A DNA stretch of 64,000 bases, taken from assembly GCF_007670255.1 (NCBI RefSeq), contig NZ_SZVS01000006.1, forward strand, positions 124,001 to 188,000. The letters run 5' to 3'. This DNA comes from Paenarthrobacter nicotinovorans. Its GTDB lineage: Bacteria > Actinomycetota > Actinomycetes > Actinomycetales > Micrococcaceae. This document shows, one piece after another, positions 34,811 to 44,097 of this stretch (position 1 is the stretch's first letter; every line of letters starts with the position of its first letter). The notes under the pieces are model-generated. The model did no database searches, was not told the origin of the DNA, and worked only from the letters and a program-made list of their open reading frames with translations. The translations under genes were made by a program, and so were the position numbers.

Positions 34811-35641
34811 CTAGGGGGCCGGCTGGCAGCGCGGGCAGAAGTAGATATCGCGTTCTTCCGTGCCGTCGGGGCCTGCGAGCAGGCCGCGCCTGATCGTGGC
34901 TCCACAACGCCTGCAGGGTTGACGCTCCCGGCCGTAGACCCAATAGCCGGGGCGCAGTGCGCGTGGGCCCAGGGTGCTCCGGCGGCCCGGGCCGAGGTTT
35001 TCGCCCAAGAGGCGTTTGGCATCCCGGACGATCTTGGTCAGATCCGGAACCTGGCCCACTGGCAGGGCAGGATGAACTCCGGACAAAAAGCATGAGTCAC
35101 AGCGATAGATGTTGCCGATGCCGGCCAGTTTCCGCTGATCCAGCAGGGCGAACCCAATAGTAACGTCCGGCTCTGCCTTCAGCCTGCGCAGTGCCTCGTC
35201 CTCGTCCCAGTCCGGTCCAAGGAGGTCCGGGCCGAGGTGTCCTACGATCTTGTCTTCCTCCGCCGTGGGCACTACTTCCAGGATGCCCAAGGAGAACCCC
35301 ACCGCGTCAGCGCTTGACGTGCGAAGGACGCAGCGGGCCGTGTGGCCGGGCTTGGTCCAGCGGCCTCCCGGCGGGTAGATCATCCAGTTTCCCTCCATCT
35401 TGAGGTGGGAGTGAATGGTCAGTGCACGGGGTTTCCGGCTTGCCCCGGGCTCAGTGTCCTCGGGGCCGGTCAAACGCATGAGCAGGTGCTTGCCCTTGGG
35501 AACTACCTCGGTCATGGTCCAGCCCGCGAGATTCAGTGTGGCGAAGCGGGGCACGCGGAAGTCGGAAGCCGTGATGACCTGGCCCGCCAAGGCCTCGTGC
35601 AATCTGTGGGCAGCCCGCCAGATGGAATCGCCTTCAGGCAC
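34811..35641 (-). CDS. Fpg/Nei-family DNA glycosylase (Nei2-like)
   Basis: 276 residues. The mature N-terminus Pro-Glu (PEGDSIWRAAHRLHEAL) provides the catalytic proline and Glu3. H2TH-type residues and the C-terminal zinc finger CRRCGATIRRGLLAGPDG...YFCPRCQ are present. It removes oxidised bases and cleaves the abasic strand. GTG 35641 is the only start that gives the required Pro2, and it overlaps lhr's stop by 8 nt. The lhr-nei2 pairing is known in actinobacteria. The 34600-34810 gap holds no gene. Confidence 0.9.
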   Translation of the reverse strand: MPEGDSIWRAAHRLHEALAGQVITASDFRVPRFATLNLAGWTMTEVVPKGKHLLMRLTGPEDTEPGASRKPRALTIHSHLKMEGNWMIYPPGGRWTKPGHTARCVLRTSSADAVGFSLGILEVVPTAEEDKIVGHLGPDLLGPDWDEDEALRRLKAEPDVTIGFALLDQRKLAGIGNIYRCDSCFLSGVHPALPVGQVPDLTKIVRDAKRLLGENLGPGRRSTLGPRALRPGYWVYGRERQPCRRCGATIRRGLLAGPDGTEERDIYFCPRCQPAP

Positions 35642-38600
35642 GGATACGCAGTCCCTTCGGAGTTGAGTAAGCGCCCGCGGCCGCCAGTGCAACCGCGATC
35701 GGGGTCTCCAGGAGGTCGTGTCCGTTGACCTTCTCCATGAAGAGTTTGTCCACCGCGCCGCGACGCACCACGTCCACCAACGCTTGTGCTGCAACTGCCA
35801 GCACGGCCTCGTCCTGGTTGAAGGTGAGCAGCGTCTTGCCGCCGCGTTCGACGTAAAGGACCAGGGCGCCGTCGACCATCACTACCAGCGCGCCCGCCTT
35901 CCTTCCGGGGCGGTGGCCTGAACCGGCGTCGACCGCCAACGCAGGCCAAGGGAGCGCAGCACCGTAGGGGTTGGCCGGATCCGTAGCCGCGAGTGCCAGC
36001 GCCACAGGTTCGGCCTTTGCGATGCGGGCGTCCTCCGTGAAGGACCTCAGCCGGTCTACTGTTGCCGGCACGGCGAACTGGGCCGCTCCCAGGTGTTCAA
36101 TGAAGTAGCCGCGGCGGCACCTGCCTGCTTCCTCCAGCCGGGCCAGCACCTTGTACATGAGGCCGAAGCCGCCAAGGATGTTCTCCGCCATCACGGATCC
36201 GCGGGTCACTACGCCGTATCTGTCGAGCAACAGTTCTGCCGTGCCCCGTGCATGGATGGTGGGGTCCAGTTCCGGAGCGGGCAAGGCAGACCAACGGCCG
36301 ACGGCGGACGGCGGCGCAGGTGCGATGCCTCCCGACACCGAGCCGTATCGTCCGCCGGTGAGGCCCGGCGAGCCAAGCAACCCTGTTCCGTGCGAGCGGC
36401 CGAGCCTGCTCATCCGCGGCGTTCTTGCCCGTGGAGCTTTGGCAACCTGCCGGTGGGCTGTCTTTCCGCCGGAGATCATGGCCCGCACGGGAGCGAAGGT
36501 ATCTCCAGTGACCCGCCCAGCCCACACCAGGTCCCACAACGCGGTGACGACGGCGTCATCACTGAGCACTGCATCCATGCCGCCTGCCACCTCGGTCAGC
36601 TGCCGGAAGAAGTAGCCACCCCCGGCGCTGAAGTGTTCAAGGAGCCGCTGTTGGGCATCACCGGGCTCGAACTCCGGGTCCGGATTGAGGGTCAACTCGG
36701 CGGAGTCGGCCACGTGGAGGCTGATCCAGCCGTCGTTGCCGGGCAGGGATCCGGCCCCGGACCAGAGGAGCTCGCCCGCGGCCATGAGTTCATCGAGCAT
36801 GGCGGGCTTGTAGTCGGCCACCCGGCTTGCCAACACCAACGGCTCCCACGCCGACGCCGGAATGGGTACTCCGGAGAGTTGGTCCACGGCTGTGATGATG
36901 CCATCGAGACCGCGCAGCGCCTGGCTTCTGGACTTGCCCGGCGCGGTGACGTTCTGCCAGGCGGGGAGGAACCGGCCATAGGCTGCGGTGTCTACCGGCT
37001 CCACCTCGGCCCGCAGCGCGGCAAGGGAGCGACGCCGGAGCTTCCTGAGCACTTCGGCATCGCACCACTCGCTGGATGGCGGAGCGTCCAGGCTCATGAG
37101 CTCCGGTTCAATACCCTCGGTGGGCTGCTCGGCAACCGCGTGGGGGCGGAACTCACCTTCGACCACCCGGCCGTCTCCGGCCAGCCGCTTCAGTGCGGTA
37201 TTTACGACGGCGACGCCCAGTCCCAGCCTCGTTGCGGCCTCCGCTGCCGTGAACGGTCCGTGGGTACGGGCATAGCGGGAAACGAGGTCGCCCAAAGGAT
37301 CGTTCACCGGTTCGATGAAGGCCAGGGGAACGCCCATGGGGAGCGGAACGCCAATAGCGTCGCGGAGCCGGGCAGCGTCTTCCACTGCCGCGTAGCGTTC
37401 GACGCCGCCAATGGTCACCTTCAGCGCGCGGTTGGCCTTGTGCAGGGCAACGAGGTGGGCAGTAGCTTCAGCGGCAGTGCCGTGTGGCGCGACCGAAGGG
37501 GTTTCCTCGACGTCATCAGGTGATTCGGGGTCGAACGGCTGATCCAACGCTGCCAGCCCGGGGGAAGCCTCCGCTTGCTCCGTCCCTTGGAGCCGTTCCG
37601 CTACTTCCTCAACACTGAGCGGGCCCAGCAGACGAAGGAGATCAGCGACGCCTTCCATCCCACGGACACGGCGGTCCGGGGCGAGCCGTTGCAGTTCCAT
37701 TTCGGTGGAGTCGATGACTGCAGCGTCCAGGAGTTCCCGGAGTTCCACGCGGCCCAGGAGCTCGTTGAGCAAGGTGGAGTCCAGGGCCAAGGCAGCCGCC
37801 CGGCGTTCGGCCAGCGGGGAGTCGCCCTCGTAAAGGAACTGGGCGACGTAGCCGAACAGGAGTGACTTTGCGAAGGGGGAGGGCTGCTGCGTGGTGGTTT
37901 CCACGATCCGCAGTTCCCGGCGTTCCACGGATGACGCAATGTCTTTCAGAGCCGGAAGATCGTACACATCCTGCAAGCATTCACGCACAGCTTCAAGCAC
38001 GATGGGGAACGAAGGGTACTTCTTGGCGACGTCCAGCAACTGTGCTGAGCGCTGGCGTTGCTGCCACAAGGGCTGCCGTTTCGCTGGATTCTGGCGGGGG
38101 AGGAGCAGGGCCCTGGCAGCGCATTCACGGAACCTCGAAGCGAACAGCGCGCTGCCGCCAACCTCGGCCGTGACAATCTGCTCGAGTTCTTCCGGGTCAA
38201 AGAGGAACAGCTCGGCTCCCGGCGGCTCGTCCTCCATCATGGGCACGCGCAGCACAATTCCGTCGTCAGCTGCCATGGCGGAACCGTCCAGGCCATAGCG
38301 CTGCTGCAGGCGTTGTCCGACCGCCAGCGCCCACGGTGCGTGGACAGGCATGCCGTAGGGACTGTGGAGGACCACTCGCCAATCGCCGAGTTCATCGTGG
38401 AAACGCTCGACTACCAGGGTCCGGTCGCTCGGGACGATCTCTGTGGCTTCTTTTTGTTCCCTGAGGTACTGCAAGAGGTTGCTGGCTGCGAAGGTGTCCA
38501 GGCCGCTGGCTTGGCAGCGCTCCATGGCGGGTGCCTCATCTGCCGCTGACAGTTCCCGGATGAACGCGCCCAAGGCCTTGCCGAGGTCGACGGGGCGGCC

Positions 38601-40607
38601 CAGGGAATCTCCTTTCCAGAAGGGGAGTTTGCCCGGCTGGCCGAAAGCGGGGGAGACCAGCACGCGATCATGGGTGATGTCTTCGATCTTCCAGCTGGTG
38701 GCGCCGAGGGCGAACACATCGCCTACCCGGGATTCGTACACCATTTCTTCGTCAAGCTCACCGACGCGGCGGCCGCCCTTCGCAGCGCGGGCAGAAGCCG
38801 TGGGTTCACTGCCGTCCCCGCCGGCTGGGGAGGAGGAGCCCTCGACTTCCGTGCCGATGATGTACACGCCGAACAGGCCGCGGTCCGGGATGGTGCCGCC
38901 GGAGGTCACGGCAAGGCGTTGGGCGCCGGGCCGTCCCTCGATGGTTCCGGCGTGCCTGTCCCAGATGATCCGTGGACGGAGTTCAGCGAACTCGTCGGAG
39001 GGGTAACGTCCGGCCAACAGGTCCAACGTGGCCTCAAACGCCGAGCGCGGGAGGCTCGCGAAGGGAGCGGAGCGACGCACGGTAGTGAACCACTCTTCGA
39101 CGTCGATACTGCCCAAAGCCGTGGCGGCCACCGTTTGCTGGGCCAAAATGTCCAAGGGGTTAGCCGGAATGCTCAACCGCTCAATCTGGCCGCTGAGCAT
39201 TCGTTCCACGGTGACGCTGGTGTGCAGGAGGTCTGCGCGGTGCTTGGGGAACAGCACGCCTTCGGAGATCTCGCCGACTTGGTGTCCGGCACGTCCCACG
39301 CGCTGCAGGCCGCTGGCTACCGAGGGCGGGGATTCCACCTGGATCACAAGGTCAACGGCGCCCATGTCGATGCCGAGTTCCAGCGATGAGGTGGCTACGA
39401 CGCAACGCAAGCGGCCGGACTTGAGGTCGTCCTCGATCATGGCCCGCTGGTCCTTGGAGACAGAGCCGTGGTGCGCGCGGGCAAGGACCGGATCGGCTCC
39501 GGTGGTGCTGCCGGCCTGCGCCATCATGTGTGCCGGGGTTGCCGTGGAAGCAGGAACAGCCGGGTTTGCCTCAGAGGCCCCCCATTCGCTGCCGCCCACG
39601 GCCATCAGCTGTCGTTCGGCATAAATTTCGTTGAGCCGGGCCGTCAGGCGCTCGGAGAGCCGGCGGGAGTTGGCGAAGACAATCGTGGATTGCTTGGAAA
39701 GGACAAGATCCACGATCTGCTCTTCCACGTGCGGCCAGATGGACGCCTGTGGCTGGAGTCCGGAGGCCGGGCCGGAGTCGAACGCGCCGGCCGCACCCTG
39801 CAGGTCCGACATGTCCTCCACAGGCACAGTGACCGTGAGGTTCCAGTTCTTTTTGGACGGGGGCGCGACGATCTCCACAGGAGCCTGGCCGGCCAGGAAC
39901 TGGGCCACCAACTCACGGGGCTGGACGGTGGCCGAAAGTCCGATCCGTTGGGCAGGCTTCGGCAGCAAAGCGTCCAGGCGTTCCAGTGAAACCGCCAGGT
40001 GGGCGCCACGTTTGGTGCCCGCGACCGCGTGCACCTCGTCGATGATGATGGTGTCCACCTCGCTGAGCGTTTCCCGGGCACGGGAGGTCAGCATCAGGAA
40101 GAGTGACTCCGGAGTGGTGATGAGGATATCCGGAGGGTTGGTCAGCAGCGTTCGGCGGTCTGCCGCAGTCGTATCTCCCGAGCGGACACCGACCGTCACC
40201 AGAGGTGCCGGAAGCCCCAAACGCTTTGCCGTTTGCGTGATGCCGATCAGCGGCGAACGAAGGTTCCGTTCGACGTCGACACCCAGCGCTTTGAGGGGCG
40301 AGATATACAGTACGCGGGTTTTGGTTTTGGGTCGCCTGGCCCGCCCTTTGCCGTTGGCAGGCACAGACTCAAGGCCAGGGAGCGTGTCAGCGGGGGTGGA
40401 GTGCAGCCTGTCCAGGGCCCACAGGAATGCCGCGAGTGTTTTACCGGAGCCTGTTGGCGCCACGACCAGCGCATGGGAACCCGAGGAGATTGCGTTCCAG
40501 GCACCATCCTGGGCGGGTGTGGGCTCGGAAAAAGCGCCGAGGAACCATTCCCTGGTTGCCTGGCTGAAACGGCTGATGGCGCCATTGGGCGCCTGCGGCT
40601 CCTGCAT
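35634..40607 (-). CDS. lhr: ATP-dependent DNA helicase Lhr
   Basis: 1657 residues, full-length long Lhr. The N-terminal RecA pair has Walker A APTGSGKTLAAFLWAL, IIIDEVHAVAGTKRGAHLAVSLERL (DEVH box), LSATVQPRELVAQFLAG, and a second domain with VFANSRRLSERLTARL, AHHGSVSKDQRAMIEDDLK, ATSSLELGIDMGAVDLVIQVESPPSVASGLQRVGRAGHQ (motif VI). A winged helix and a large C-terminal part follow. It is a 3'-to-5' translocating repair helicase. It is expressed together with the Nei2 glycosylase through an 8-nt overlap. Confidence 0.97.
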   Translation of the reverse strand: MQEPQAPNGAISRFSQATREWFLGAFSEPTPAQDGAWNAISSGSHALVVAPTGSGKTLAAFLWALDRLHSTPADTLPGLESVPANGKGRARRPKTKTRVLYISPLKALGVDVERNLRSPLIGITQTAKRLGLPAPLVTVGVRSGDTTAADRRTLLTNPPDILITTPESLFLMLTSRARETLSEVDTIIIDEVHAVAGTKRGAHLAVSLERLDALLPKPAQRIGLSATVQPRELVAQFLAGQAPVEIVAPPSKKNWNLTVTVPVEDMSDLQGAAGAFDSGPASGLQPQASIWPHVEEQIVDLVLSKQSTIVFANSRRLSERLTARLNEIYAERQLMAVGGSEWGASEANPAVPASTATPAHMMAQAGSTTGADPVLARAHHGSVSKDQRAMIEDDLKSGRLRCVVATSSLELGIDMGAVDLVIQVESPPSVASGLQRVGRAGHQVGEISEGVLFPKHRADLLHTSVTVERMLSGQIERLSIPANPLDILAQQTVAATALGSIDVEEWFTTVRRSAPFASLPRSAFEATLDLLAGRYPSDEFAELRPRIIWDRHAGTIEGRPGAQRLAVTSGGTIPDRGLFGVYIIGTEVEGSSSPAGGDGSEPTASARAAKGGRRVGELDEEMVYESRVGDVFALGATSWKIEDITHDRVLVSPAFGQPGKLPFWKGDSLGRPVDLGKALGAFIRELSAADEAPAMERCQASGLDTFAASNLLQYLREQKEATEIVPSDRTLVVERFHDELGDWRVVLHSPYGMPVHAPWALAVGQRLQQRYGLDGSAMAADDGIVLRVPMMEDEPPGAELFLFDPEELEQIVTAEVGGSALFASRFRECAARALLLPRQNPAKRQPLWQQRQRSAQLLDVAKKYPSFPIVLEAVRECLQDVYDLPALKDIASSVERRELRIVETTTQQPSPFAKSLLFGYVAQFLYEGDSPLAERRAAALALDSTLLNELLGRVELRELLDAAVIDSTEMELQRLAPDRRVRGMEGVADLLRLLGPLSVEEVAERLQGTEQAEASPGLAALDQPFDPESPDDVEETPSVAPHGTAAEATAHLVALHKANRALKVTIGGVERYAAVEDAARLRDAIGVPLPMGVPLAFIEPVNDPLGDLVSRYARTHGPFTAAEAATRLGLGVAVVNTALKRLAGDGRVVEGEFRPHAVAEQPTEGIEPELMSLDAPPSSEWCDAEVLRKLRRRSLAALRAEVEPVDTAAYGRFLPAWQNVTAPGKSRSQALRGLDGIITAVDQLSGVPIPASAWEPLVLASRVADYKPAMLDELMAAGELLWSGAGSLPGNDGWISLHVADSAELTLNPDPEFEPGDAQQRLLEHFSAGGGYFFRQLTEVAGGMDAVLSDDAVVTALWDLVWAGRVTGDTFAPVRAMISGGKTAHRQVAKAPRARTPRMSRLGRSHGTGLLGSPGLTGGRYGSVSGGIAPAPPSAVGRWSALPAPELDPTIHARGTAELLLDRYGVVTRGSVMAENILGGFGLMYKVLARLEEAGRCRRGYFIEHLGAAQFAVPATVDRLRSFTEDARIAKAEPVALALAATDPANPYGAALPWPALAVDAGSGHRPGRKAGALVVMVDGALVLYVERGGKTLLTFNQDEAVLAVAAQALVDVVRRGAVDKLFMEKVNGHDLLETPIAVALAAAGAYSTPKGLRIRA

Positions 40608-40619
40608 TCATCCATCATG

Positions 40620-40656
40620 CCCCACGGCTCCGACAGAATAAGCCGGAACCGTGGGG
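40620..40656 (-). terminator. 13-bp hairpin between the DUF4232 lipoprotein gene and lhr
   Basis: CCCCACGGCTCCG (40620-40632) pairs with CGGAACCGTGGGG (40644-40656) with one mismatch, 11-nt loop. It separates the lipoprotein gene from lhr on the minus strand, so lhr probably has its own promoter nearby. Confidence 0.65.
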
Positions 40657-40663
40657 GACGGGA

Positions 40664-41311
40664 TCAAACAGCTTGGAAAGCGGTGACGGTCAGCAGCTTG
40701 ATGCCGGCGTTGCTGCAGGCGTCGTGGGGCTCGGCGACGAACAGTGATGCCGTGTCGTTGGGCGGGTAAATGCGGAAGCCAGCCGCGGGGACCTTGGTGC
40801 AATCACCGTAGTTGCCGGCCTGCGTGTAGCGGATTTCAGCCCAGGCGGCCTTGCCCGGAGCCAACTCAATCTTGGTGACAGGGGTTGTGGACTCGCGCGT
40901 TGCAGGTTCGCCGATTGGCCCGCCGTTCGCGTCAGCCGTCAGGGAAACTCCCGCGAAACCCTCGATGATGCAGGGTGCCGTTCCGGAGTTTGTCAGGATC
41001 AGCTTCTCGTAGACACTTCCGGCAGCGCCGCCGCCGGTGGAATCGGTGGTCGCGGTCAAGGAGTCGGCCTTGCACTGTCCGACTGCTGCCGGAGGGGCAG
41101 AGGTGGGTGTCGTGGTGGGTGGCTGCGAAGGTGTGGTCGTGGCCGACGGAGTGGGAGAGGCCGACGTTGAAGATGGCGAAGGAGTGGAAGATGTTGGCGG
41201 GGCACTGCTCGAGTCCGCAGGGCTGGGGCTTGGTCCACAAGCCGCCAGGAGCAGCAGCGAGGCGGCCGCCGTCGTCGTCACAAGACCGGTTTTGATGCGC
41301 TGAGTCCACAT
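40664..41311 (-). CDS. DUF4232 lipoprotein
   Basis: 215 residues from ATG 41311. The lipoprotein signal is WTQRIKTGLVTTTAAASLLLLAAC, followed by a Ser/Thr/Pro linker of about 60 residues and a DUF4232 beta-sandwich (LTATTDSTGGGAAGSVYEKLILTNSGTAPCIIEGFAGVSL ... VTAFQAV) with paired cysteines. It is surface-anchored through the lipid-modified cysteine. GTG 41356 is an alternative upstream start without a good ribosome site. Function unknown. Confidence 0.83.
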   Translation of the reverse strand: MWTQRIKTGLVTTTAAASLLLLAACGPSPSPADSSSAPPTSSTPSPSSTSASPTPSATTTPSQPPTTTPTSAPPAAVGQCKADSLTATTDSTGGGAAGSVYEKLILTNSGTAPCIIEGFAGVSLTADANGGPIGEPATRESTTPVTKIELAPGKAAWAEIRYTQAGNYGDCTKVPAAGFRIYPPNDTASLFVAEPHDACSNAGIKLLTVTAFQAV

Positions 41312-41412
41312 GGGCACCAGCCTTGCCCCGGCGGTGGCCCTAGTCAATTCAGCCACGGGTTACAGCGCGGATTGGCGCCCGGATCGTGATCTTCCGGGCG
41401 CCACCTGCGCTG

Positions 41413-42150
41413 TTACTTCGTCTCTGCCTTCACGGCAGCAGGCTTCGCCGAGCGGCTGCGGAAGAACGCCGCACCACCCAGGCCGAGCCCTGCGATACCG
41501 GCGATCAGGCCGGCCCAGCTGCGGGCCTGCGAGCCGTCGTCGGTTACTGCTGCTGCCTGCTCCGTGGACTCGGTGGATGCCGCGTGGTGGTCACCCGACG
41601 CTGCCGCCGGAGTGATGGAGATGGCCGGTGCGGGCGACTTCAAATCGTCCTCGCTCTGGCCGTCCTTGGGGATTTCGATCCAGTCCGTCTTGCCCGTTTC
41701 GCAGGTCTGGTACGTGGGGAAGTAGATGGTCTTGCCAGCGGCGTCCGGAAGCTTCACCGAAAGGACCAGGGCATCACGCATGTGCGGATCCAGCGGCGCT
41801 TTTGCCGTGTACACGATCTGGCTGGTGCGCTTGGTGATGGACGTGCCGTCCTCCAGCTTCTTGGGCTCAGCCAGGTTCTCGGTCACCTTCTCCACGGTCC
41901 AGTTGGGGTTCACCGTAGGGGTTGCATCCGTCAGTTCTTCGGGGAGGTTGATGGCCACTTTGGTGGTGCCGGACGTGCCGCAGCCGTGGGGAACGCTGAA
42001 CGTCAACAGTGCGTAGGAGTTTGCCGCGGTTTTGTTCGGATCCACCGAGACGTGGGCCGAAGCGCCGGCGATTCCTGCCATCATCAGGGCTGCAGTACCA
42101 CCGGCGACGGCGGTGGCTGAGAGGGTACGGCGGAGCGAGGACTTCTTCAT
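41413..42150 (-). CDS. YcnI-type (DUF1775) copper-binding exported protein
   Basis: 245 residues. After the signal peptide (ending AGASA) the mature protein begins HVSVDPNKTAANSYALLTFSVPHGCG; the N-terminal His is the copper-ligand position described for YcnI. The domain ends ETGKTDWIEIPKDG, then a Ser/Ala/His-containing linker, one TM helix (WAGLIAGIAGLGLGGAAFF) and a basic tail. It probably handles copper outside the membrane. The gene upstream encodes a His-containing membrane protein that may be a partner. Confidence 0.87.
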   Translation of the reverse strand: MKKSSLRRTLSATAVAGGTAALMMAGIAGASAHVSVDPNKTAANSYALLTFSVPHGCGTSGTTKVAINLPEELTDATPTVNPNWTVEKVTENLAEPKKLEDGTSITKRTSQIVYTAKAPLDPHMRDALVLSVKLPDAAGKTIYFPTYQTCETGKTDWIEIPKDGQSEDDLKSPAPAISITPAAASGDHHAASTESTEQAAAVTDDGSQARSWAGLIAGIAGLGLGGAAFFRSRSAKPAAVKAETK

Positions 42151-42257
42151 GGGATTGCCTTTCGGGTGCGCCTTCTGAGGCGGCGCGGGGTACGGGTTTA
42201 GAGCCCGTCACCAGGCAAAGGCTTGTGCTTGCTTTGCGGCTTTGGTGCCGGGCGGAA

Positions 42258-42878
42258 CTAGGGAAGTACGACGACGGCGGGCGGGCCGCGGCGGCTGTCT
42301 TGCCTAAGGTTCCGCCAGGGGCGGGGGATGAAAACGTCAGGTGCGCCAACGGCGACAGGTGAGGCGCCGGCGTCGGGCCTGAAGAGCAATGTGGGCAGGG
42401 CGACCAGCGGGCGCAGCCACGCGGCGAGCTGCCACAAAGCGTCCTCGCCCTTGGCCAGGACGATAGACGACCCAACCGTGGCCGCGATGTGGGCGATCAG
42501 CATCAGGACGCCCAGTGTGGTGCCAACCTCGTGGGTGTGTTCCGTGACTGTGTGCAGGGCCGGGGTCAGTGGCTCGTTGCCGAGGTGGTGCGCCGCTCCG
42601 GGTGTGCCGGCGGCTACCGGCCCGAGCGCGGTGAAGGCCTCGTGGAGTGCGAGCTGCCCTGCGCCCAGGAGTGCTGCCATGGTGACGACGTTCAGCTTGA
42701 ACCGGGTTGCCAACGTGGTGGCCAATGCCGTGAGGGCGAGAAGCGCCAACAGGACCGGGGCCATGGGCAGCAATCCACCGCCAACAACGTGCGCACCGGC
42801 CGCCAAAGCCACGATGACCAACGCGATCGCGCCGGACCGCAACGCATGGAAGGGTGCCCGGAGCTGTGAAGTGCGCAC
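42258..42878 (-). CDS. multi-pass membrane protein with histidine-rich loop, next to ycnI
   Basis: 206 residues with four or five hydrophobic helices (AIALVIVALAAGAHVVGGGLLPMAPVLLALLALTALATTLA; LGVLMLIAHIAATVGSSIVLA). A loop holds clustered histidines (AAHHLG, ALHTVTEHTHEVG). The position before ycnI on the same strand suggests a shared role in copper, but the 107-nt gap and lack of known family make this inference. No family recognised. Confidence 0.6.
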   Translation of the reverse strand: MRTSQLRAPFHALRSGAIALVIVALAAGAHVVGGGLLPMAPVLLALLALTALATTLATRFKLNVVTMAALLGAGQLALHEAFTALGPVAAGTPGAAHHLGNEPLTPALHTVTEHTHEVGTTLGVLMLIAHIAATVGSSIVLAKGEDALWQLAAWLRPLVALPTLLFRPDAGASPVAVGAPDVFIPRPWRNLRQDSRRGPPAVVVLP

Positions 42879-42989
42879 GGGTCCTCCCTTTTCTTATCGC
42901 GTTGGCTTGTTGAGGCGTCTTGATTCTATCGGGAGTTCGGTGCCGGTCCGGCCCCGGATGGGTTGCTATGTGGATAATGACGCCGAGAG

Positions 42990-43547
42990 CTAACTCCTTG
43001 ACGGCCGGACGAAGGTGGGACCCGGTGGAGCCGGAACGCTGCCCGCCGAACCGGACCTACGACGGCGGAGCTCTAGTTTCAGGCTTTCCTCGCCGCGGGC
43101 CATGGCCCAGTGGTGGTTCGCCGAGAACGCAGGTTTGAGGAGCCAACTCAGTCTTCGAAGGAGGGGTTTGGCGGTGCTGACCCGCCAGTCGTAGGTGATG
43201 ACTGTTTCGGGGCCATCCGTTGCGAAGGACCAGCGCCCCGTGCCGTTGAGGTCGCCAACAGCTGTGAGTGCGAACCCTTCCAAGGTCACCGGTTCCGTCA
43301 CGGTGAGCCGCCAACGCAAGGTGTAGGGGAGCCAGCCTTTGGTGTGGAGGTCGAAGGAAGCTCCCACTCCGTCGGGGCCGCCCGGGGTTACTCTCGTAAC
43401 GCTCAGGTAGACCGATGGCCACCACTGCTTCAGTGTCCCGGCATCTCCAAGGATGTCCACTACTTCCTCACGCGTCCCCGCCACGCGCCAGACAGTGACG
43501 AATTCGTAGTCGGTACTTTTGCCTGTCTTGCTGGTTGACCGGGCCAT
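42990..43547 (-). CDS. SRPBCC/polyketide-cyclase-like protein
   Basis: 185 residues from ATG 43547, which has GGAGG five bases upstream; an in-frame start at 43592 lacks one. The SRPBCC pattern is YEFVTVWRVAGTREEVVDILGDAGTLKQWWPSVYLSVTRVTPGGPDGVGASFDLHTKGWLPYTLRWRLTVTEPV and the terminal helix HHWAMARGEESLKLELRRRR. Soluble, ligand unknown. It forms the last clearly vertical gene before the decayed island. Confidence 0.8.
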   Translation of the reverse strand: MARSTSKTGKSTDYEFVTVWRVAGTREEVVDILGDAGTLKQWWPSVYLSVTRVTPGGPDGVGASFDLHTKGWLPYTLRWRLTVTEPVTLEGFALTAVGDLNGTGRWSFATDGPETVITYDWRVSTAKPLLRRLSWLLKPAFSANHHWAMARGEESLKLELRRRRSGSAGSVPAPPGPTFVRPSRS

Positions 43548-43683
43548 TGTTGCCTCCGACGTTCTTGCCGTTCCGAGGGTGTCATTGGGCATCCGGCCTT
43601 AATCTACTCCTGGCTGCGCTGAAGGGTTAGCTCTCAAGTCTTTGGCTTAGTGAAAGTGCCGAAACTTCACCCCTCGACGTGCA

Positions 43684-43765
43684 TTTCGGAAATATGTTGC
43701 GTATTGATCCCGAATTCGGCAAGGTAGGGCCTGAAAGATGCCAAATCTGCAATATATTTCCGAAA
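43684..43765. promoter_or_regulatory. paired operator arms before the HipB-type gene
   Basis: TTTCGGAAATATGTTGC (43684-43700) and GCAATATATTTCCGAAA (43749-43765) are inverted copies with one mismatch, 48 nt apart. They sit just upstream of the GTG at 43776. HipB-type dimers bind such sites and could bend the DNA between them. Confidence 0.7.
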
Positions 43766-43775
43766 CGAGTCCTTT

Positions 43776-43979
43776 GTGGATGACGTCAAGGCTATCGGTG
43801 TGAACATCAGGCACGCCCGGAAGGCCGCCGGGATCACCCAGAGCTCTCTTGCCGACCTCATCGGCACGTCCGCCCGTACGGTCCACGCTATTGAAACGGG
43901 AACCGGGAACCCGACGCTCCAGACGGTTGTCGCGGCGGCCAATGCTGTTGGCCTGCGGCTTGGGGCCATTGATGGCTGA
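43776..43979 (+). CDS. HipB-type Xre-family antitoxin
   Basis: 67 residues. Xre HTH across nearly the whole chain: IGVNIRHARKAAGITQSSLADLIGTSARTVHAIETGTGNPTLQTVVAAANAVGLRLGAI, the HipB pattern. GTG 43776 is the only sensible start; an ATG at 43780 is out of frame. Its last 8 nt overlap a HipA start (ATGGCTGA), the normal hipBA coupling, but the hipA that follows is broken. It looks intact and may still repress its own promoter. Confidence 0.88.
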   Translation: MDDVKAIGVNIRHARKAAGITQSSLADLIGTSARTVHAIETGTGNPTLQTVVAAANAVGLRLGAIDG

Positions 43980-44034
43980 GGATCTGGCCCAGCTGAAGTT
44001 CGTCCGAAGGGCGGACGTCTACAAATCGGGAGAG
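43972..44034 (+). pseudogene. hipA toxin remnant (first 21 codons)
   Basis: AEDLAQLKFVRRADVYKSGE is the standard HipA beginning (ADVYK.G). Similarity stops there and the kinase core is missing. The frame stays open into the following membrane-protein gene, so a fusion protein may be made. Confidence 0.75.
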
Positions 44035-44097
44035 GGCACAATTGGAGTGCGCGGAATCAAATCCCTTCCGCCACGAACAAAATATGAGAGAGGCCTG

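Noticed and set aside
36093..37523. A 476-codon plus-strand open frame
   Set aside because: Fully antisense to lhr, with no recognisable domain.
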